From Rhynchopus euleeides (lineage: Eukaryota; Euglenozoa; Diplonemea; Diplonemida; Diplonemidae), in NCBI GenBank assembly GCA_963210315.1, contig OY723249.1, forward strand, positions 806,569-870,568: a stretch of DNA of 64,000 bases. The letters are read 5' to 3'. The stretch's first letter is position 1. Every line of letters begins with the position of its first letter. Positions 21,476 to 33,585 of the stretch are shown here, piece after piece. The translations under genes were made by a program, and so were the position numbers. The notes beneath the pieces are model-generated. The model had not been told where the DNA came from and ran no database searches. It was given only the letters and a program-made list of their open reading frames with translations.

Positions 21476-24466
21476 ATACGGACAGAGACGAGTAGGGGGA
21501 AGACGGGAAACAACGGGGGTCAAGGGGGTCGGGGGGGGGGGGGGGGTAAGGGGGGCCAGGGGGCCTTCGCTCTGTGCCAAACTGTGTCAACTGCGACACC
21601 TTTTCTGTGGCAGGGCGGGCTCACTTTTTTTTGGCGCACTTTTCGACCGGAACCACCCCCCCCCCCCCCCTCCCAACGACGGCAGCAGTTGCGTCACCAG
21701 CCTCCCAACACCTCCATGCCCCTCAAACGAATGAACTGAATGACACGACCACCATGAGCGGCATGGCAATCCTACCCCCCCCCCCCCAGTTCTTCAGATG
21801 CCGCCCTGGCTAGGAGTTGCTCAAAAAACAGCAACATCAGAACTCACCCTCATTGGGACCCGATAGGTAACTGGTGCATTCCGTCCCCATGAATCACAAC
21901 GGGCTGGAGAGGGAGGATACCTGCTCTATCACCCAGAGCCATCAGCATCCGAGCTGATGTGTTCCCTCTCGAGGAGTTCGCGTTTCTCCCATTCAGTGTG
22001 GCTTGTTTTGTGGGGAATGTTTGAACGGCTGTTGAATGCCACGCACCGCGCAGTGCGACATCGATGGCGGTGTGGGAATACTTGACTTGAAATATACTAC
22101 GCCACGAGCAAGGAGACGGCTCTGCAAAAAAGTGAAAGTAAAAATGAGCGAGCTGCCTTGCTGCCTCACAAAAACGATTGCAAAAGTCGCACAGAGCGGG
22201 GGCCTGCAAGAGCTTGTTGGTGGAAACGTGATTTCTGGGCAAGGGATGGTACCCTTTTTGTGGGGTTGTGGGGGGTATTAGGGTCGCTATAACGCAGCAT
22301 CATAAGTGTGCAAGCAAACAAGTCAACAAAGCAGGGGTGTCTCAAGTTTGGAGGCTTCAGGTTTACTAGAAATCCCCCAACGCCCCCCCGCCCCTCCCTC
22401 TCTTCATAAACAGAGAAAACTATGACAAAATCCCGGCACTTCAGTTCAGACATCTCCTTTGATGGCAATTTGGGGGTGTCGCTGGGTCTTTTGCTCAGGT
22501 CCTTCTTCGATGAAAGAGAAAACGGGGGGTCGGGGGGAGGGGGTCAGGCTCACACACCCTCCCCTGAGAGGGTTGGGGGGGTCACTTCGAAACGGCAGCC
22601 TCGAAACCGAGCTAAGTTGGAAGGGGGTGTATGCCTGCCGAGAGCGAATGTGGCGCAACTCTCCTAACACCCTCCTAAAGGCGGTGAGGGGGGTGGGATG
22701 GTGATTCGGGACAACCAAACTTTTGTTGTCACGGCAGAAGAGAGGCACAAACACCAACTGGTTGGGTTGGGTATCGCGGGGGTTGGATGGAGGAGAGGCA
22801 GTGGGTGTGGAGAAGAGGTTCCGCCCGGTTAGCCATCGGTCAGAGAGTGGGGGTTAGTGGATGTGTTCGGCAAGAAGATCTTTTTGTTTCTTTGATCAAA
22901 AGATCTCGAAAGAGGGTGAGAGAGAGAGAGAGAGAGAACCTGTTTTGTAATGTGTTTGTTGCGTGAGGTCTCCGCGTGTAGCTCCCCGGCACCTCCTGCA
23001 TACGCAGTGTGTGATACATGTGACGCACAAAACAAGTTCTCTTCGCAACGCTACGCTATGGCGTCCAAGGGGGGGGGGGGGGGGCTGCACAGCAAAGGGA
23101 CTGTCGTCAGTGCGTGTCTGTGTGGGTGTCAGCACGTTACCCCTGACGTTATTGCTGTGATTCCCAGCATTACATGGTTGGGCTTTGCTGATCTGGCCCT
23201 CTGGGGCAGACGGACCAAGCCAAACAAAGGAAAATATGATGAGACAATAACAGGCAATGCCACCTGTGCGGCCAGAAGAACCTAACACAGGAGTTCCTCT
23301 CTCCCGCCGGGGCTGAGAGTGAGAAGGATTGCTCGGAGACCGAAGAAGGCCCTGGTTGTTCGATGCAGTGCGCACAACGCAGGCAGGTTATTTTGTGCGC
23401 CGGTTCGTTACCTGTGCGGGGAGGGGGGGGGTGGGTGGGGGGCGAACACATGGGCTGCTAACAGTCTTCTTTGCTAGAGACCAGGAGTTTGATTAACGCA
23501 AAAAAAATCGTTCAAAAGCCATAAGTAAGTAGTAGGGAACGGGGGGTGGGTCGGGGTGGGTGGGGGTGCGGCGGGGGGCTCCCACTCCGAGGCAAACTGT
23601 GCCAGCCCAGGCCAGCCTTGCCGCGGAGCGGGAAAACAAAACAAGGCAGAGAAAGAGGGGGGGGGGGGGAATATGCAGACGACGCTGCAGCAAATTCAGC
23701 ATCCTCCCGGTGAGGGTATCAGAAGCGTCACGTCAGAGATCTGTGCTCGTCATGTGGAACAGTTGGGGGGGAGGGGGGGGAAACTACCGCGCACGGGTGG
23801 AGGAAAAGATGGGCGGGGCCATTTTTTGGTGATGTCGAGGGGGGGGCTTCGGGCTGCACTGAGGAGCCTCCGCTCGGAAGTGCAGAAAAATCGAGCCCGC
23901 CTTTGCAATAAAGGAGACAAACTGATACGGTTTGAACGCAGAACGAAGGTGTCGTCTGAGGGCAGGAGTTGAGCAGGAGATGGCCGTGCACCACGATCGT
24001 CCCCAAATTGCGACGCCTCTGTATGACGTAGAACCGGACCCCAAAAGTGGCGGGGTCACAAAAAGAAGCGGTCAGGATGTGGCTGGGGAGGCCCCCAAGA
24101 CTGGGTCGAACTGAATGGGAAAGGCGCAGTAAAAATAAATGAGGTAAGTAAGGGCGATTCTTTGATGGCGGTGAAAGTAATATAGGAGGGCGGGTGATGA
24201 AGGCTGTCTTGTGACCCCTCCCCCCCCCACCCCTGCTGGGTCGTGGAGTGACAGCAAAACGGGACAACAAACCAAAATGACTGCCAAAAAGTTGTTTTTG
24301 GTGGAAAGCAGACCCAGCGCATAATAGAAAGAGTAAAAGAGGGTGTGTGTGTGTGTGTGTGTGTGTGGGGCGGGGGGGAGGGGGGGTTGTGTTTTACAAA
24401 GAGACAAAAAGATAAGGCATTTGTTTGTGCGCCAAACCCGGGATAAAAAGATAGCTAGGAAACAAT

Positions 24467-24995
24467 GGGGTAATCAGGCTGGGGAAAAAAACAACAAATC
24501 ACAACAAATCACACCCGATCACAACAGATCACAACAAATCACAAGGCAAATGTTGTGATTTGTTGTGATTTTTTGCGATTTGTTGCGGCCAGTTGTGATT
24601 TGTTGTGACTAGGTGTGACGTGGTGTGATTTGTTGTGACCAGTTGTGACGACTTGTGACCCTTTTGTGATGAGGTGTGATCTGTTGTGATCTGTTGTGAT
24701 CGCGATCCAAAATTTTAAATTTTTGAAATTTTGGATCGCGATCACAACAGATCACAACAGATCACAACAGATCACAACAGATCACAACAGATCACAACAG
24801 ATCACACCTCATCACAACTCATCACAAAAGGGTCACAAGTCGTCACAACTGGTCGCAACAAATCACAACTGGCCACAACAAATCGCAACAAATCGCAACA
24901 AATCACAACAAATCACAACATTTGGCGTTGTGATTTGTTGTGATCGGGTGTGATTCGTTGTGATTTGTTGTTTTTTCCCCCAGCCTGATTACCCC
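24467..24995. mobile_element. Foldback element with 10-11-bp units (element D)
   Basis: The ends are GGGGTAATCAGGCTGGGG and its complement. Between them lie some forty units of about 10-11 bp resembling ATCACAACA. Orientation switches within each arm as well as at the centre, where an AT-rich palindrome lies between two GATCGCGATC-type words (24697-24742). Each arm can therefore form its own hairpin inside the larger one. AAACAA lies near both ends, a weak candidate target duplication. No gene is present. Confidence 0.75.
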
Positions 24996-26140
24996 AAACA
25001 AGCAGATTTTTTTAAAAAAAACGGCGAAGGAGCGTTGTTTAAGCTCGGTTCGCAGAATGCCGACATGTGTCACCCCAGAAAAGGGCGCGAACTCAGTTCC
25101 TTCGTGTTGATTTCTTTGACAGTTGAATGTGGCATAACGCAACCAAGACCGACTCCATGTGGGCCACCCTTTAGGGGAAGGGAGCTTCCACCAACAAGCT
25201 CTTGCGGGCCTTCGCTCTGTGCTAATTTACAACCAGTTTTGTGAGGGCACACACGTGAATCCTGTTGTATCGTGTTTTAATAGTGGAGCACACCGAGCAG
25301 GACGCAGCATTCTGCTCTTGATAGGATCACCACTGTCTGCCGCACACACCACACGCCCCACGATTCTCGCCTTTTCTGCATTTTCATCCGCTTTCTGGGC
25401 GAAGGCCCGACCTACACGTCATTGTTTGTGAAAAACCAATGCCATTTGTTTGAATACTGTTGATTTGGCTTGAAGATTTGCTTTTTTTTTGAGGCGTTTT
25501 TTTGGCTTCCCTCTCTGGTGTGGGATAGTGTCAAGCGTAACAATATCATCTACCGCTGGAGGGAGGGAGGGGTGGGAGTGGACATCACGATACATTTGGG
25601 CACCACCTCACGCACACCAGTGCCCAATTGAGAAGCCAATCCCACCTGGTTATGCCAGACGATTTGAACGATGCTTGGCTTGGTGGTAGAGCCTGCCACA
25701 GAACTGAATCACCGCAGATATAACCGGTGGCTCCCCGAGGCTTGCTGCAGGGAGTGGGGTGGGGGGGGTGATGTGGTTACGAAGAATAGTAAGGCGCAGA
25801 ATCGACCTCCCCTCTGCACTCAATTGAAGGCAGCGCCCGAGACTTGATTCGCGAATATGTGCGGATGCCAGAACCTCGAAAGCTGTATCTGATTGCTTCT
25901 TCAGCCCTCTGGAATCGCAGCACACGAGTTACAGGGAGCGTGGGCACGAAATCACTGCCAAAAATGAGTGCCGGTGCACGGGGAACGCAGGAGATCGCAT
26001 ACACAGACCACTTTGCCCATTCTTTGGAGGGGTGATCACGGCGCAGAAGACGAGTGTGACCTGTGCTGGTCGCAGATGTTTTTTTTCCGGTTTGCACTGT
26101 TCTTTCCAGGATTCGTGAATCGGGATCTGGAGGTGGGGGG

Positions 26141-26212
26141 GTATTGAAGTAGAAGTAGAAGGAATCACAAGGATGATCACCCTTCACTCGATATGGAGGT
26201 TGCGTCCGAGAT
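26141..26212 (+). repeat. GAAGTAGAAGG dispersed repeat, copy 2
   Basis: This is the most complete copy: a G-run, GTATTGAAGTAGAAGTAGAA, a CACAAGGATGATCACCCTTC word and GGTTGCGTCCGAGATC. Confidence 0.6.
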
Positions 26213-27537
26213 CTGGGATCTGGGGGGAGGAGGAGGTGTCCATATTTTGCAACACACAGCGCTGGAGAGAGGAGCAGCGAGCCTCGGCCCACGCGTCGGG
26301 TCGTCTCAATCTGATCCACCGCCCGAACCTTCTGTGCCATGCCCGCAAGCCTGTCGGTCACTCGATCAAAAAGAACGAGACATTCAGCTGTTGGGAGAGG
26401 CTCAATGGTCATCCGCGCATCGAGTATTGCGTCTGCCAGTTCGGTGCACGTTGTGGGTTCTGCAGCGTGGATGAGGATCTCTCCACCGCTGCAGTCCCCT
26501 GCAGGCGCATCGCTTCGGCAGCTGCTGTGAATCTCGCACAATGCAGTGCATATTGCAAATCAGGACGCGGAGGGTCTGGTCGAGTTGCTTCCCCCCCTGG
26601 CTAAGCAATGGCAGGATCAGTTCAGGCAGTTGTCTTCTTACAAAAGTGACCCCTTTGGGCCTGGAAAAGACAATACACCTAACGATTTGGTTCCCTTCAT
26701 GGTCCTCTTCCTTCGTTTTGGTTTGATGGGCCATTCCACGAGGCGAGGAGATTGAGATGTAATGTGATGGCAACGCCATATCACTATAAACGCAACGGCC
26801 AGCGCGGGTTGCGGAAATGGAACACTTTCGACACATGTCGCGAGATACGGGTTGCATGAGGAAGGGAGTGGTGTTGCGGTGAGGCGCACACACGCGTGCC
26901 GCAAACTCAAAACGGGCCTGCTTGTTTCGTGTTCCGTTCCCTTCTTTATCGCATGGCATGAGGGGTGGCAGTATAACAGCTGAGCAGAGGAGGGCAACAA
27001 GGTAGGTCACATCACGAATGAAGTAAATTGTTGGTTCCAGTATTTAAGACACAGAGCACGAGAGTCCCCACAAGCCCTGTTTGGCAGGCGGTTGTCCTGC
27101 AAGTTCCGTGACTTCCGGAGAGTATATATCCGTTTCGTCAGCTCAAGACCTCATGAACCCAAGATACAGTATAAAGGGTGTGAGAAAAAAACAAACGCAA
27201 ACCAAAAAAGGGGGGGGGGGAAGTGGGTAAAAGCCAAATTCGGCAAGAATAAATTTAAGGTGGGAATGTGGGGCAAGAGAATTTTACCCCCCCCCTCCCC
27301 CATGACCCCCCTCCCACCCTCCCTCAAGGTGGGTCGAAACGGTCTGTGCGTTCCTCGGGAGGGTTGGGGGGAGGGGGGGGGGGGAGAGGGTATGACTGTC
27401 GAGATGTTTGAATGGTAAAGCAAGTCTCAGGGGGGGGGGGGGTGATAGGTAAGTTCAAAGACAAATGCTGTTCTCGACCATGTTCAAAACTGCTCAAAAA
27501 TCAGGAAGTCACTACCTTCAGGGGGAGGGAGGGGGGG

Positions 27538-27578
27538 TATTGAAGTAGAAGTAGAAGGAATCACAAGAATGATCACCT
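27538..27578 (+). repeat. GAAGTAGAAGG dispersed repeat, copy 3
   Basis: A short copy that stops after GATCACC and is preceded by a G-rich run. Confidence 0.55.
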
Positions 27579-27819
27579 CGGAGTGGGGGGTGGGGGTGGG
27601 GGCAGACGGTCGCAACAACCTCCTCCGCCTTGGAGGAGGAGAGCGAGCGGGTTGTTTCAGGAAACACCCAGACCCAAAACTCCAAATAAACCACAGCTAC
27701 TTCCCAAAGGGCGTAGCATGGATGGGGTTTGTGGTCTAAAGTAGACCCACACACACAGGGGGAGGGTAAGTCTTCGGTTCGGGCATTTTTTTTCGAAATT
27801 CTTGGATTTTTCCTCCTCA

Positions 27820-28025
27820 GAGCGACAGGAAAATCCGGCAAAATAAACGGGGGAGGGTATATTTTGCTCCTTTTTTTGGCACGGTTTCGACAATCACAGG
27901 CACTGCGAGAGCTAGGCTACTGCACAGGCTGTCCGAAAATCCGGCAAAATAAACGGGGGGAAGGTATATTTTGCTCTTTTTTTTTTGGTGTCGACAATCA
28001 CAGGCACTGCGAGAGCTAGGCTACA
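27820..28025 (+). repeat. Tandem duplication, unit about 113 bp
   Basis: Two adjacent copies run from AAATCCGGCAAAATAAACGG to CACTGCGAGAGCTAGGCTAC. They differ mainly in T-run length. Confidence 0.75.
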
Positions 28026-29300
28026 ACACAGACCCGTTCTGTCCCATTGCCTTTTTTTGGGGGGCGTTTCAGCATTAGAAGAACACCACCCAACTGCCGT
28101 TGACCTGCTTCACGGTGGGACTCCTCTCTTGACGGGCGAGAGACTACGGTTCTCTCCGTGACAATTCACCCTATTTGTATCAGTCTCCCCTGCTAAAGAC
28201 ATGACAAACAACGCTGGGCTGCTGCCCCTGATGCAGGGCCCGGGTGGTGTTTTCTTTGACCCAGAAAACTTCCCTCCATGAGGCAAAGAACGCGGCATCA
28301 CGTGCACCATCGAGGAAGATCCGGCTCCACCCCCAACGTGCAGACCACCTTTTTTTCTGCGATGACAAACGAAGTAATGTTTGACAGAAAGCCATGACAA
28401 CGCCCTCCAAAGGGGCACTCCCACTGCGGAGAGCGGGGATGGCCCTGTTGGACGATGGCTTCCTTTAGGTAGGGGTGGGGTGGGGCGGGGGTGGGGGTGG
28501 GGGTGGGGGTGATCGGTCTTCACTCTGAAGTGCATAAACTGGAGCACCCGGACCTCCCCAACAAAACAGGTGTGGCACTGACACAGCTTGGTACAGTGTC
28601 AAGGACGCACACAGAAGCAGGGGGCCCAGGGGGCCCGGGTGGGGGCGGGTGCTACCTATTGTGTGGCAAGTTTTTCCAGGTGCGGGGCACACACCCGCTT
28701 TCGCGCGAGTGCGCCCCTCCCCGCGCACACACTTAAAGAAATCCCGCTCTCGGGAAAAAAAACACACACACTTTGTTCACCCTCAAACCGCAACAACAGC
28801 GTGGGTGTATACACTGGCGATACCCCGATTGGCACCCCCCCCCCCCCAGCACCGTGATCCCGACATAAAACCGTCGCGCCCAGAAGCAACCCCTGCGCTG
28901 AGAAAGTTGGCGGCACGCAGGGAGCTTCTGGAGTGCTGAGGGGAAAGGCAAAGAGAACCAACGACACCCTGGCATCATCCATATGGTGGCCATATCACCC
29001 ATGCCAAGCGGGGCGCAAAAAAAAATAATACAAGGCTGGGTTTAGGGCCTGGCCCCCCCAAGGGTGGGGGTAGAGGCCGTGACGCATCGAGAGAAGGGGT
29101 GGGCGGGGGGTGGTGTTAGGCAGGAAAGTCGGGGAAGGGGGGGGGATAGGAGTGGATGCAGGGGGGAGGTGGGCGGGGCCACCTCCCACGCACCCATCCC
29201 CCACCCACCCCGGCCTGGTCACCTGGGGGGTTTTTTTTTGATTTTTTTTGAACTTTTTTTTGTGTTCGCAAATGGAACCCACAATCGTGGCAATATAAAA

Positions 29301-30445
29301 TACCGTATACGTAAATATTTTGGAACGTAAATACCGTAAACGGAAAAAGGGTGGACCGTAAAAATGTTCCAAGTTCCCAAAAAAAGGCCAAACGTTCCAT
29401 CTTTTTTACGGTCCACTATTTATTGGGACTGCATATGGAAAAGACAATGCGATTTTCGCCCGCGGGCTGGTGGGTTGCGGGGCGCGGACTGCGGCCTCCA
29501 CGCCGCAGACTCCCGCACGTAGGCCTCCCGACCTCCCAGCTTTGGACCCTCCCTCCACCACCGCAACCAACACCAGCAAGAGAAGCAAGTCCTCCCTGCG
29601 TGTGGAAAGGGCACGATCACCACCACTCACCTCGAGACTCACCCACCACCACACCTCGAGAAGTGTAGTACCATGCAAGGAGCGTTCCGGTAGAAGTAAA
29701 AGTAGAACCTGATGCACGAGCCCACAAAAGCAGCCACAGTACGGCAGGGCGCGCAGACAGAAGCTGAGACCACCGGGCTCCCTCCAGATGTAAATTCGTG
29801 AATCAGTGCCCGGAAAATTCAGGGAAATCGTACTCCTTTAGTGTAGTACACCCTGCAGTAACTGTGGGAGAACAGTTCCCGGACGATGGTGAGCGCACAC
29901 TCTGTGCTGAGGCTCTGTGGTGTTAATCCTGCAGCTTCAGTCGTACGATTTCCTTGGTTCCTTCGCGACTTCGTCACGAAGGAACTCGTAAAAAAAACCG
30001 CCAAGTCCACTATCCCAACCGTAAAATAGGTGGACCGTAAAAATGTTCCAAGTTCCGGAAAAATCCCATTTGTTCCATCTTTTTTACGGTCCACCTATAG
30101 TACGGTTCACCTTTATTACGGTCCACAATATTTCCGTTTACGGTATTATGGAACGTAAATATTTTGGAACGCTGGTGGGTTGGCGTTCCAGATTTTTTTC
30201 GTTCCATAATATTTACAGGGCTTTCTGCGACTCGGGGACTTGGACCAGGTGATCGGACGGCGTACAGAGTCCCTGACGGGACCTACTCGTGCACTTTTCG
30301 CGCGATTCCTGACGCAAGCCGTCCTCACCACCGAGTCCCGAACTGGCCCTGTAAATATTTTGGAACGTAAATATTATGGAACGGACCGGCTAAAAATGGG
30401 CCCGTTCCATAATATTTACGTTCCATAATATTTACGTATACGGTA
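29301..30445. mobile_element. Foldback element with GTAAATATT words (element E)
   Basis: The ends are TACCGTATACGTAAATATT and its complement. Subterminal regions repeat GGAACGTAAATATT in both orientations. A 67-bp hairpin unit from GTGGACCGTAAAAATG to TTTTTTACGGTCCAC occurs twice in the same orientation (29350-29416 and 30029-30097). The interior also holds a partial copy of the SINE-like repeat near 29932-29985. No gene is present. Flanks show no convincing duplication apart from a possible TA. Confidence 0.65.
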
Positions 30446-30853
30446 GATGATAAATGGTATGATGGTAGTGGCCGAAAGACAAGGCGAAAGAAACGGGGGA
30501 ATCAGAACCTGAACACATCATGCCCAGGCCTGTCGCTAACTTTTCGATTTTGGAGATTTGGTGGGTTGACGCTCCTGTTTTGGGGGGGGATCAGGGGGGA
30601 AAACACTAGGGGTCAAATATTCTCGCGCGCGCTTCGCGCGCGCTCGTGTTGTTGCCAAATTTTCCCATCGGTGGACCACTAGGTGGGCACGGTGTGAGGC
30701 GCTGGGTTCCTTCCGTGGTTCCTCTCCCGCTCGCGCCGTCGGGTGCCAGAGGAAACCAAAAAATGGCTTTCGGGACCATGATTTCGACGCTGCCCCCTGA
30801 TATGTCACGGCCGTCAAAGCGCAAGGACTTGGTTACTAGACGGGCACGCGAGA

Positions 30854-31262
30854 TGGGGGGTCTGGGGGGCAGAGCCCCCCAGCCGCCGGAGGCCACGGTA
30901 GTGAGCATCTGTTCATTGTGGGCGTACAGATTCTGTGTGAGTTGGCTGCTTCCTCCTGAGGCTACTGGAGTGGGTGGATTCCCTGACCCGGTGGGAATCG
31001 AATGACTTGAGTACGAGACATACGCCACAGGGGGGGTCTGGGGGGCGGAGCCCCCCAGCCGCCGGAGGCCACGGTAGTGAGCATCTGTTCATTGTGGGCG
31101 TACAGATTCTGTGTGAGTTGGCTGCTTCCTCCTGAGGCTACTGGAGTGGGTGGATTCCCTGACCCGGTGGGAATCGAATGACTTGAGTACGAGACATACG
31201 CCACAGGGGGGGTCTGGGGGGCGGAGCCCCCCAGCCGCCGGAGGCCACGGTAGTGAGCATCT
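30854..31262 (+). repeat. Hairpin-satellite tandem array
   Basis: Two full units of about 174-176 bp plus a terminal core of 58 bp. Each unit begins with the GGGGGGCGGAGCCCCCC hairpin. It continues through GCGTACAGATTCTGTGTGAG and CGGTGGGAATCGAATG and ends in ACGAGACATACGCCACAG. The two full units are nearly identical. Confidence 0.8.
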
Positions 31263-31281
31263 GTTCCTGCAAAACCATACT

Positions 31282-31557
31282 CTCTTCGACGTCGACCCAG
31301 TGAAAGTGGGTTGACGCTTGGTCGACGCTTGGTGAGCGTCGACCCAGTGTAACCGGGCCAACGCTAGGTTAGCGTCGACCCAGTGTAATAAATGGGTTGA
31401 CGCTTGGTCCAGGCTTGAATGGCAACCCAGTTCCACTAGGTCGACGCTCCAAGCCTCGACCAAGCGTCAACCCAGTCCACTGGGTCGACGCTGGGTCGAC
31501 GCTTTTTTATGGGGGGGGAAACCCAAAATCACTGGGTCGACGGTCGACGCTTAGCGA
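31282..31557. repeat. Cluster of GTCGACCCAGTG words (element G)
   Basis: At least ten variants of GCGTCGACCCAGTG occur in both orientations within 275 bp, so the region can fold on itself. It lies directly after the hairpin-satellite array. It may be a small foldback element, but discrete ends were not found. Confidence 0.5.
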
Positions 31558-31746
31558 CATGCCTGCATCATGCCAAAGGAAAAGGAGGGGGGGGGGGGGC
31601 AAACCCCAAACCCCCCGGGAGGGAGGCGGGGGCGGCAGGGATATCTTCTGCAGTTTTGAACGATATTGGATGAAAGTATTCTTCATTTTGTTTTCCGTTG
31701 GCTGTGCTCTGAGCATCACCTTCAGGGGGGGAGGGGAGGGGAGGGT

Positions 31747-31820
31747 GGTAGTGAATCAGAAGTAGAAGGAATCGCAAGGATTATCACCCTTCACCCGTTA
31801 TGCAGGCTGTGTCTGAGATC
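31747..31820 (+). repeat. GAAGTAGAAGG dispersed repeat, copy 4
   Basis: GTGAATCAGAAGTAGAAGG leads to TTATCACCCTTCACCC and GGCTGTGTCTGAGATC, in the same order as copy 2. Confidence 0.6.
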
Positions 31821-32045
31821 CAGTGTTCTACTGGCGCGATACTCAGCTGTGTTGTGCATCTCAGGGGGAGGCCTCCATTCTGTCCACACGCGCATTGCCC
31901 TCTCATAGAGGTATTCAGTGCCTGTCATGACTTTTTTTTTGAAAGGGTTGAGAGCAAGAAGACAACATCTCCAATTGTCCAAGAGGGGGGGTGGGGAGTG
32001 GGTTGGGTTGGGTTGGGTGTGTTACAACGAATGGGAGGGGGTGGT

Positions 32046-32110
32046 GGGAGTGAAGTAGAAGTAGAAGGAGGCACAAGGCTGATCTCCCTTCACTCGTTAT
32101 GCAGGTTGCG
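32046..32110 (+). repeat. GAAGTAGAAGG dispersed repeat, copy 5
   Basis: GGGAGTGAAGTAGAAGTAG leads to GATCTCCCTTCACTCG and TATGCAGGTTGCG. Confidence 0.6.
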
Positions 32111-33402
32111 AGGATGCGAATGCAGAGCCACCCCGTGCACTTGTGTACTGCCCGACCACATGGGTGTGATCGGGATATCGTCGAAAACGTACTGCAAATA
32201 TCGTACCTCTTTCAGGTAGAACACCTTGTCCGGCAACTAGAGAACAGGGCCAAAAGTATCTTTCGTTGTGCGCGCACTAGCATTGTCAATTGTGGTGGAT
32301 CCGAATGGCTGAGGCAAGCAAGAACTGACCCCAAAGCTTCGGTCGTATGATTTCCTTCGTATTGTTTCCTTTCGTTACTTCGCGACTTCGCCTCTCGTAA
32401 CTCGCACAGAAAATGGCTTTCGCTGTCAAAATACCTCTCTCACCTGGGTTTGAAAAATATCACAGTCTTCCGAATAACAGAGTTGGCGGCAAAAAAAAAC
32501 TCCTCGCACACTAACCGCTTGTGGACATCTGTATGCAATGAAAGAGGATCGCCCTCACCCCTACATCGTCTTGACTGGGGGTCGAGCAATTTTCTCCCAT
32601 CGGGTGCAGAAAAAGAAAGAATGGCAGGGTCAAGTAAATCGGGGTAGTGTTGTTGGCAGACAGCTCTCGCAAGCCTGCCGACCACAGAAAAATATCTAAT
32701 ACAGACGTCCAAAATTAGGTTTGGCGGGAATCATGTTTGCGGCGCCGCCTCACGACCGAGCTGTGGCTGACACAAGGAAACGCCACAAGGTGACACTTCA
32801 GTTTTTAAACTGGTTCGACCTTTCTCGGAAGACAGGAATGGAAAAGAGGAATCACACGACACGGTCGGTGCGGTCGCACCTTTTCCCGGGCGCAAATCCG
32901 ATGCATTCATGCTGACAGAAGCTATGATGAAAGTCGAGCCTACTCTGCTACTTGAAATATAAAGCAACATCTCGCGCGGGTGACCAAATCTTGCTGGGTC
33001 TTCAACTGAAATGGGGTTTATCCCAACCGTTTCGAGTTCGTTCGGCACCCCCCGACGTTGGCTGGTTGACCACAATAGTTCCCCGCGGCTGTTCCCCAAG
33101 CAGCATGGAGTACAGCAGCCCGAAGGGTCAGGCTGCCAGTGATTCACAACGTCGCGACAGCGAAGCGATTGGCAAGCGGGCAGGGCCACCCACCTAGACG
33201 CAGTGGTCACAGGGCTGGCTGTGCCAGTGTAGTAATCGCAGACCTCTGCAGCACCCAGTCATTCTTTTCAGGACTAGCGCTGCTCAGTCATGCGTACAGT
33301 TGGTACAGCCAGCAGGCCAAAAACATGTTAGCGACAGGGAAATATTTGCGGAGGTCAAAACAAAAAAAATCGCACGAATTTCGCTTGAGGGTGGACACCC
33401 TG

Positions 33403-33585
33403 TTCAGCAACTGTAAAAGAAACAGTGCCGAACTGGTTTTAGTGAGCGCACACTTGTTGTGTCTCAAGGCTGTGTTAAGGCCCTGCGGAGTGGCATTCGG
33501 CCCATGCTGGCCCAAAAAAGCTCCAGTCGCACGACCCCTCCGTTATTTCGCGACTTCGCTTTGATCCGCCGCTCGTAACTAGGAG
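33403..33585 (+). repeat. SINE-like dispersed repeat, copy 2
   Basis: This is the clearest copy: CAGTGCCGAACTGG, GAGCGCACACTTGTTG, AAGGCTGTGTTAAGGCCCTG, then TTATTTCGCGACTTCGC and CTCGTAAC. A GTTTGTGCGCCAAAC word follows at 33607-33622 and recurs at 24421 and 33788. Confidence 0.55.

Larger units (their letters stand above)
20305..24466. other. Intergenic repeat-rich DNA
   Basis: No supported gene. It includes long C- and G-runs (20306-20316, 20463-20482, 20886-20911), a copy of the GAAGTAGAAGG repeat (21089-21137) and a copy of the SINE-like repeat (21299-21475). A GA repeat lies at 22917-22937 and a GT repeat at 24343-24366. Open frames here look like by-products of homopolymers. Confidence 0.45.
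24996..29300. other. Intergenic DNA with repeats and one weak coding-like patch
   Basis: Copies of the GAAGTAGAAGG repeat lie at 26141-26212 and 27538-27578. A 113-bp tandem duplication lies at about 27820-28025. Between 26280 and 27010, minus-strand frames have a somewhat protein-like composition (for example TTCTELADAILDARMTIEPL) but resemble no family I know and are not in one frame. They are not called as a gene. A GT/GGT-rich tract lies at 28470-28510. Confidence 0.4.

Noticed and set aside
26402-27010. 202-codon minus-strand open frame with a hydrophobic start, overlapping another frame to 25777
   Set aside because: The residues look mildly protein-like but are spread over two frames without a recognisable family, so no gene is called.
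30990-31010. GGTGGGAATCGAATG in the satellite unit, resembling an inverted tRNA B box
   Set aside because: Neither strand gives a tRNA cloverleaf or a properly spaced A box.
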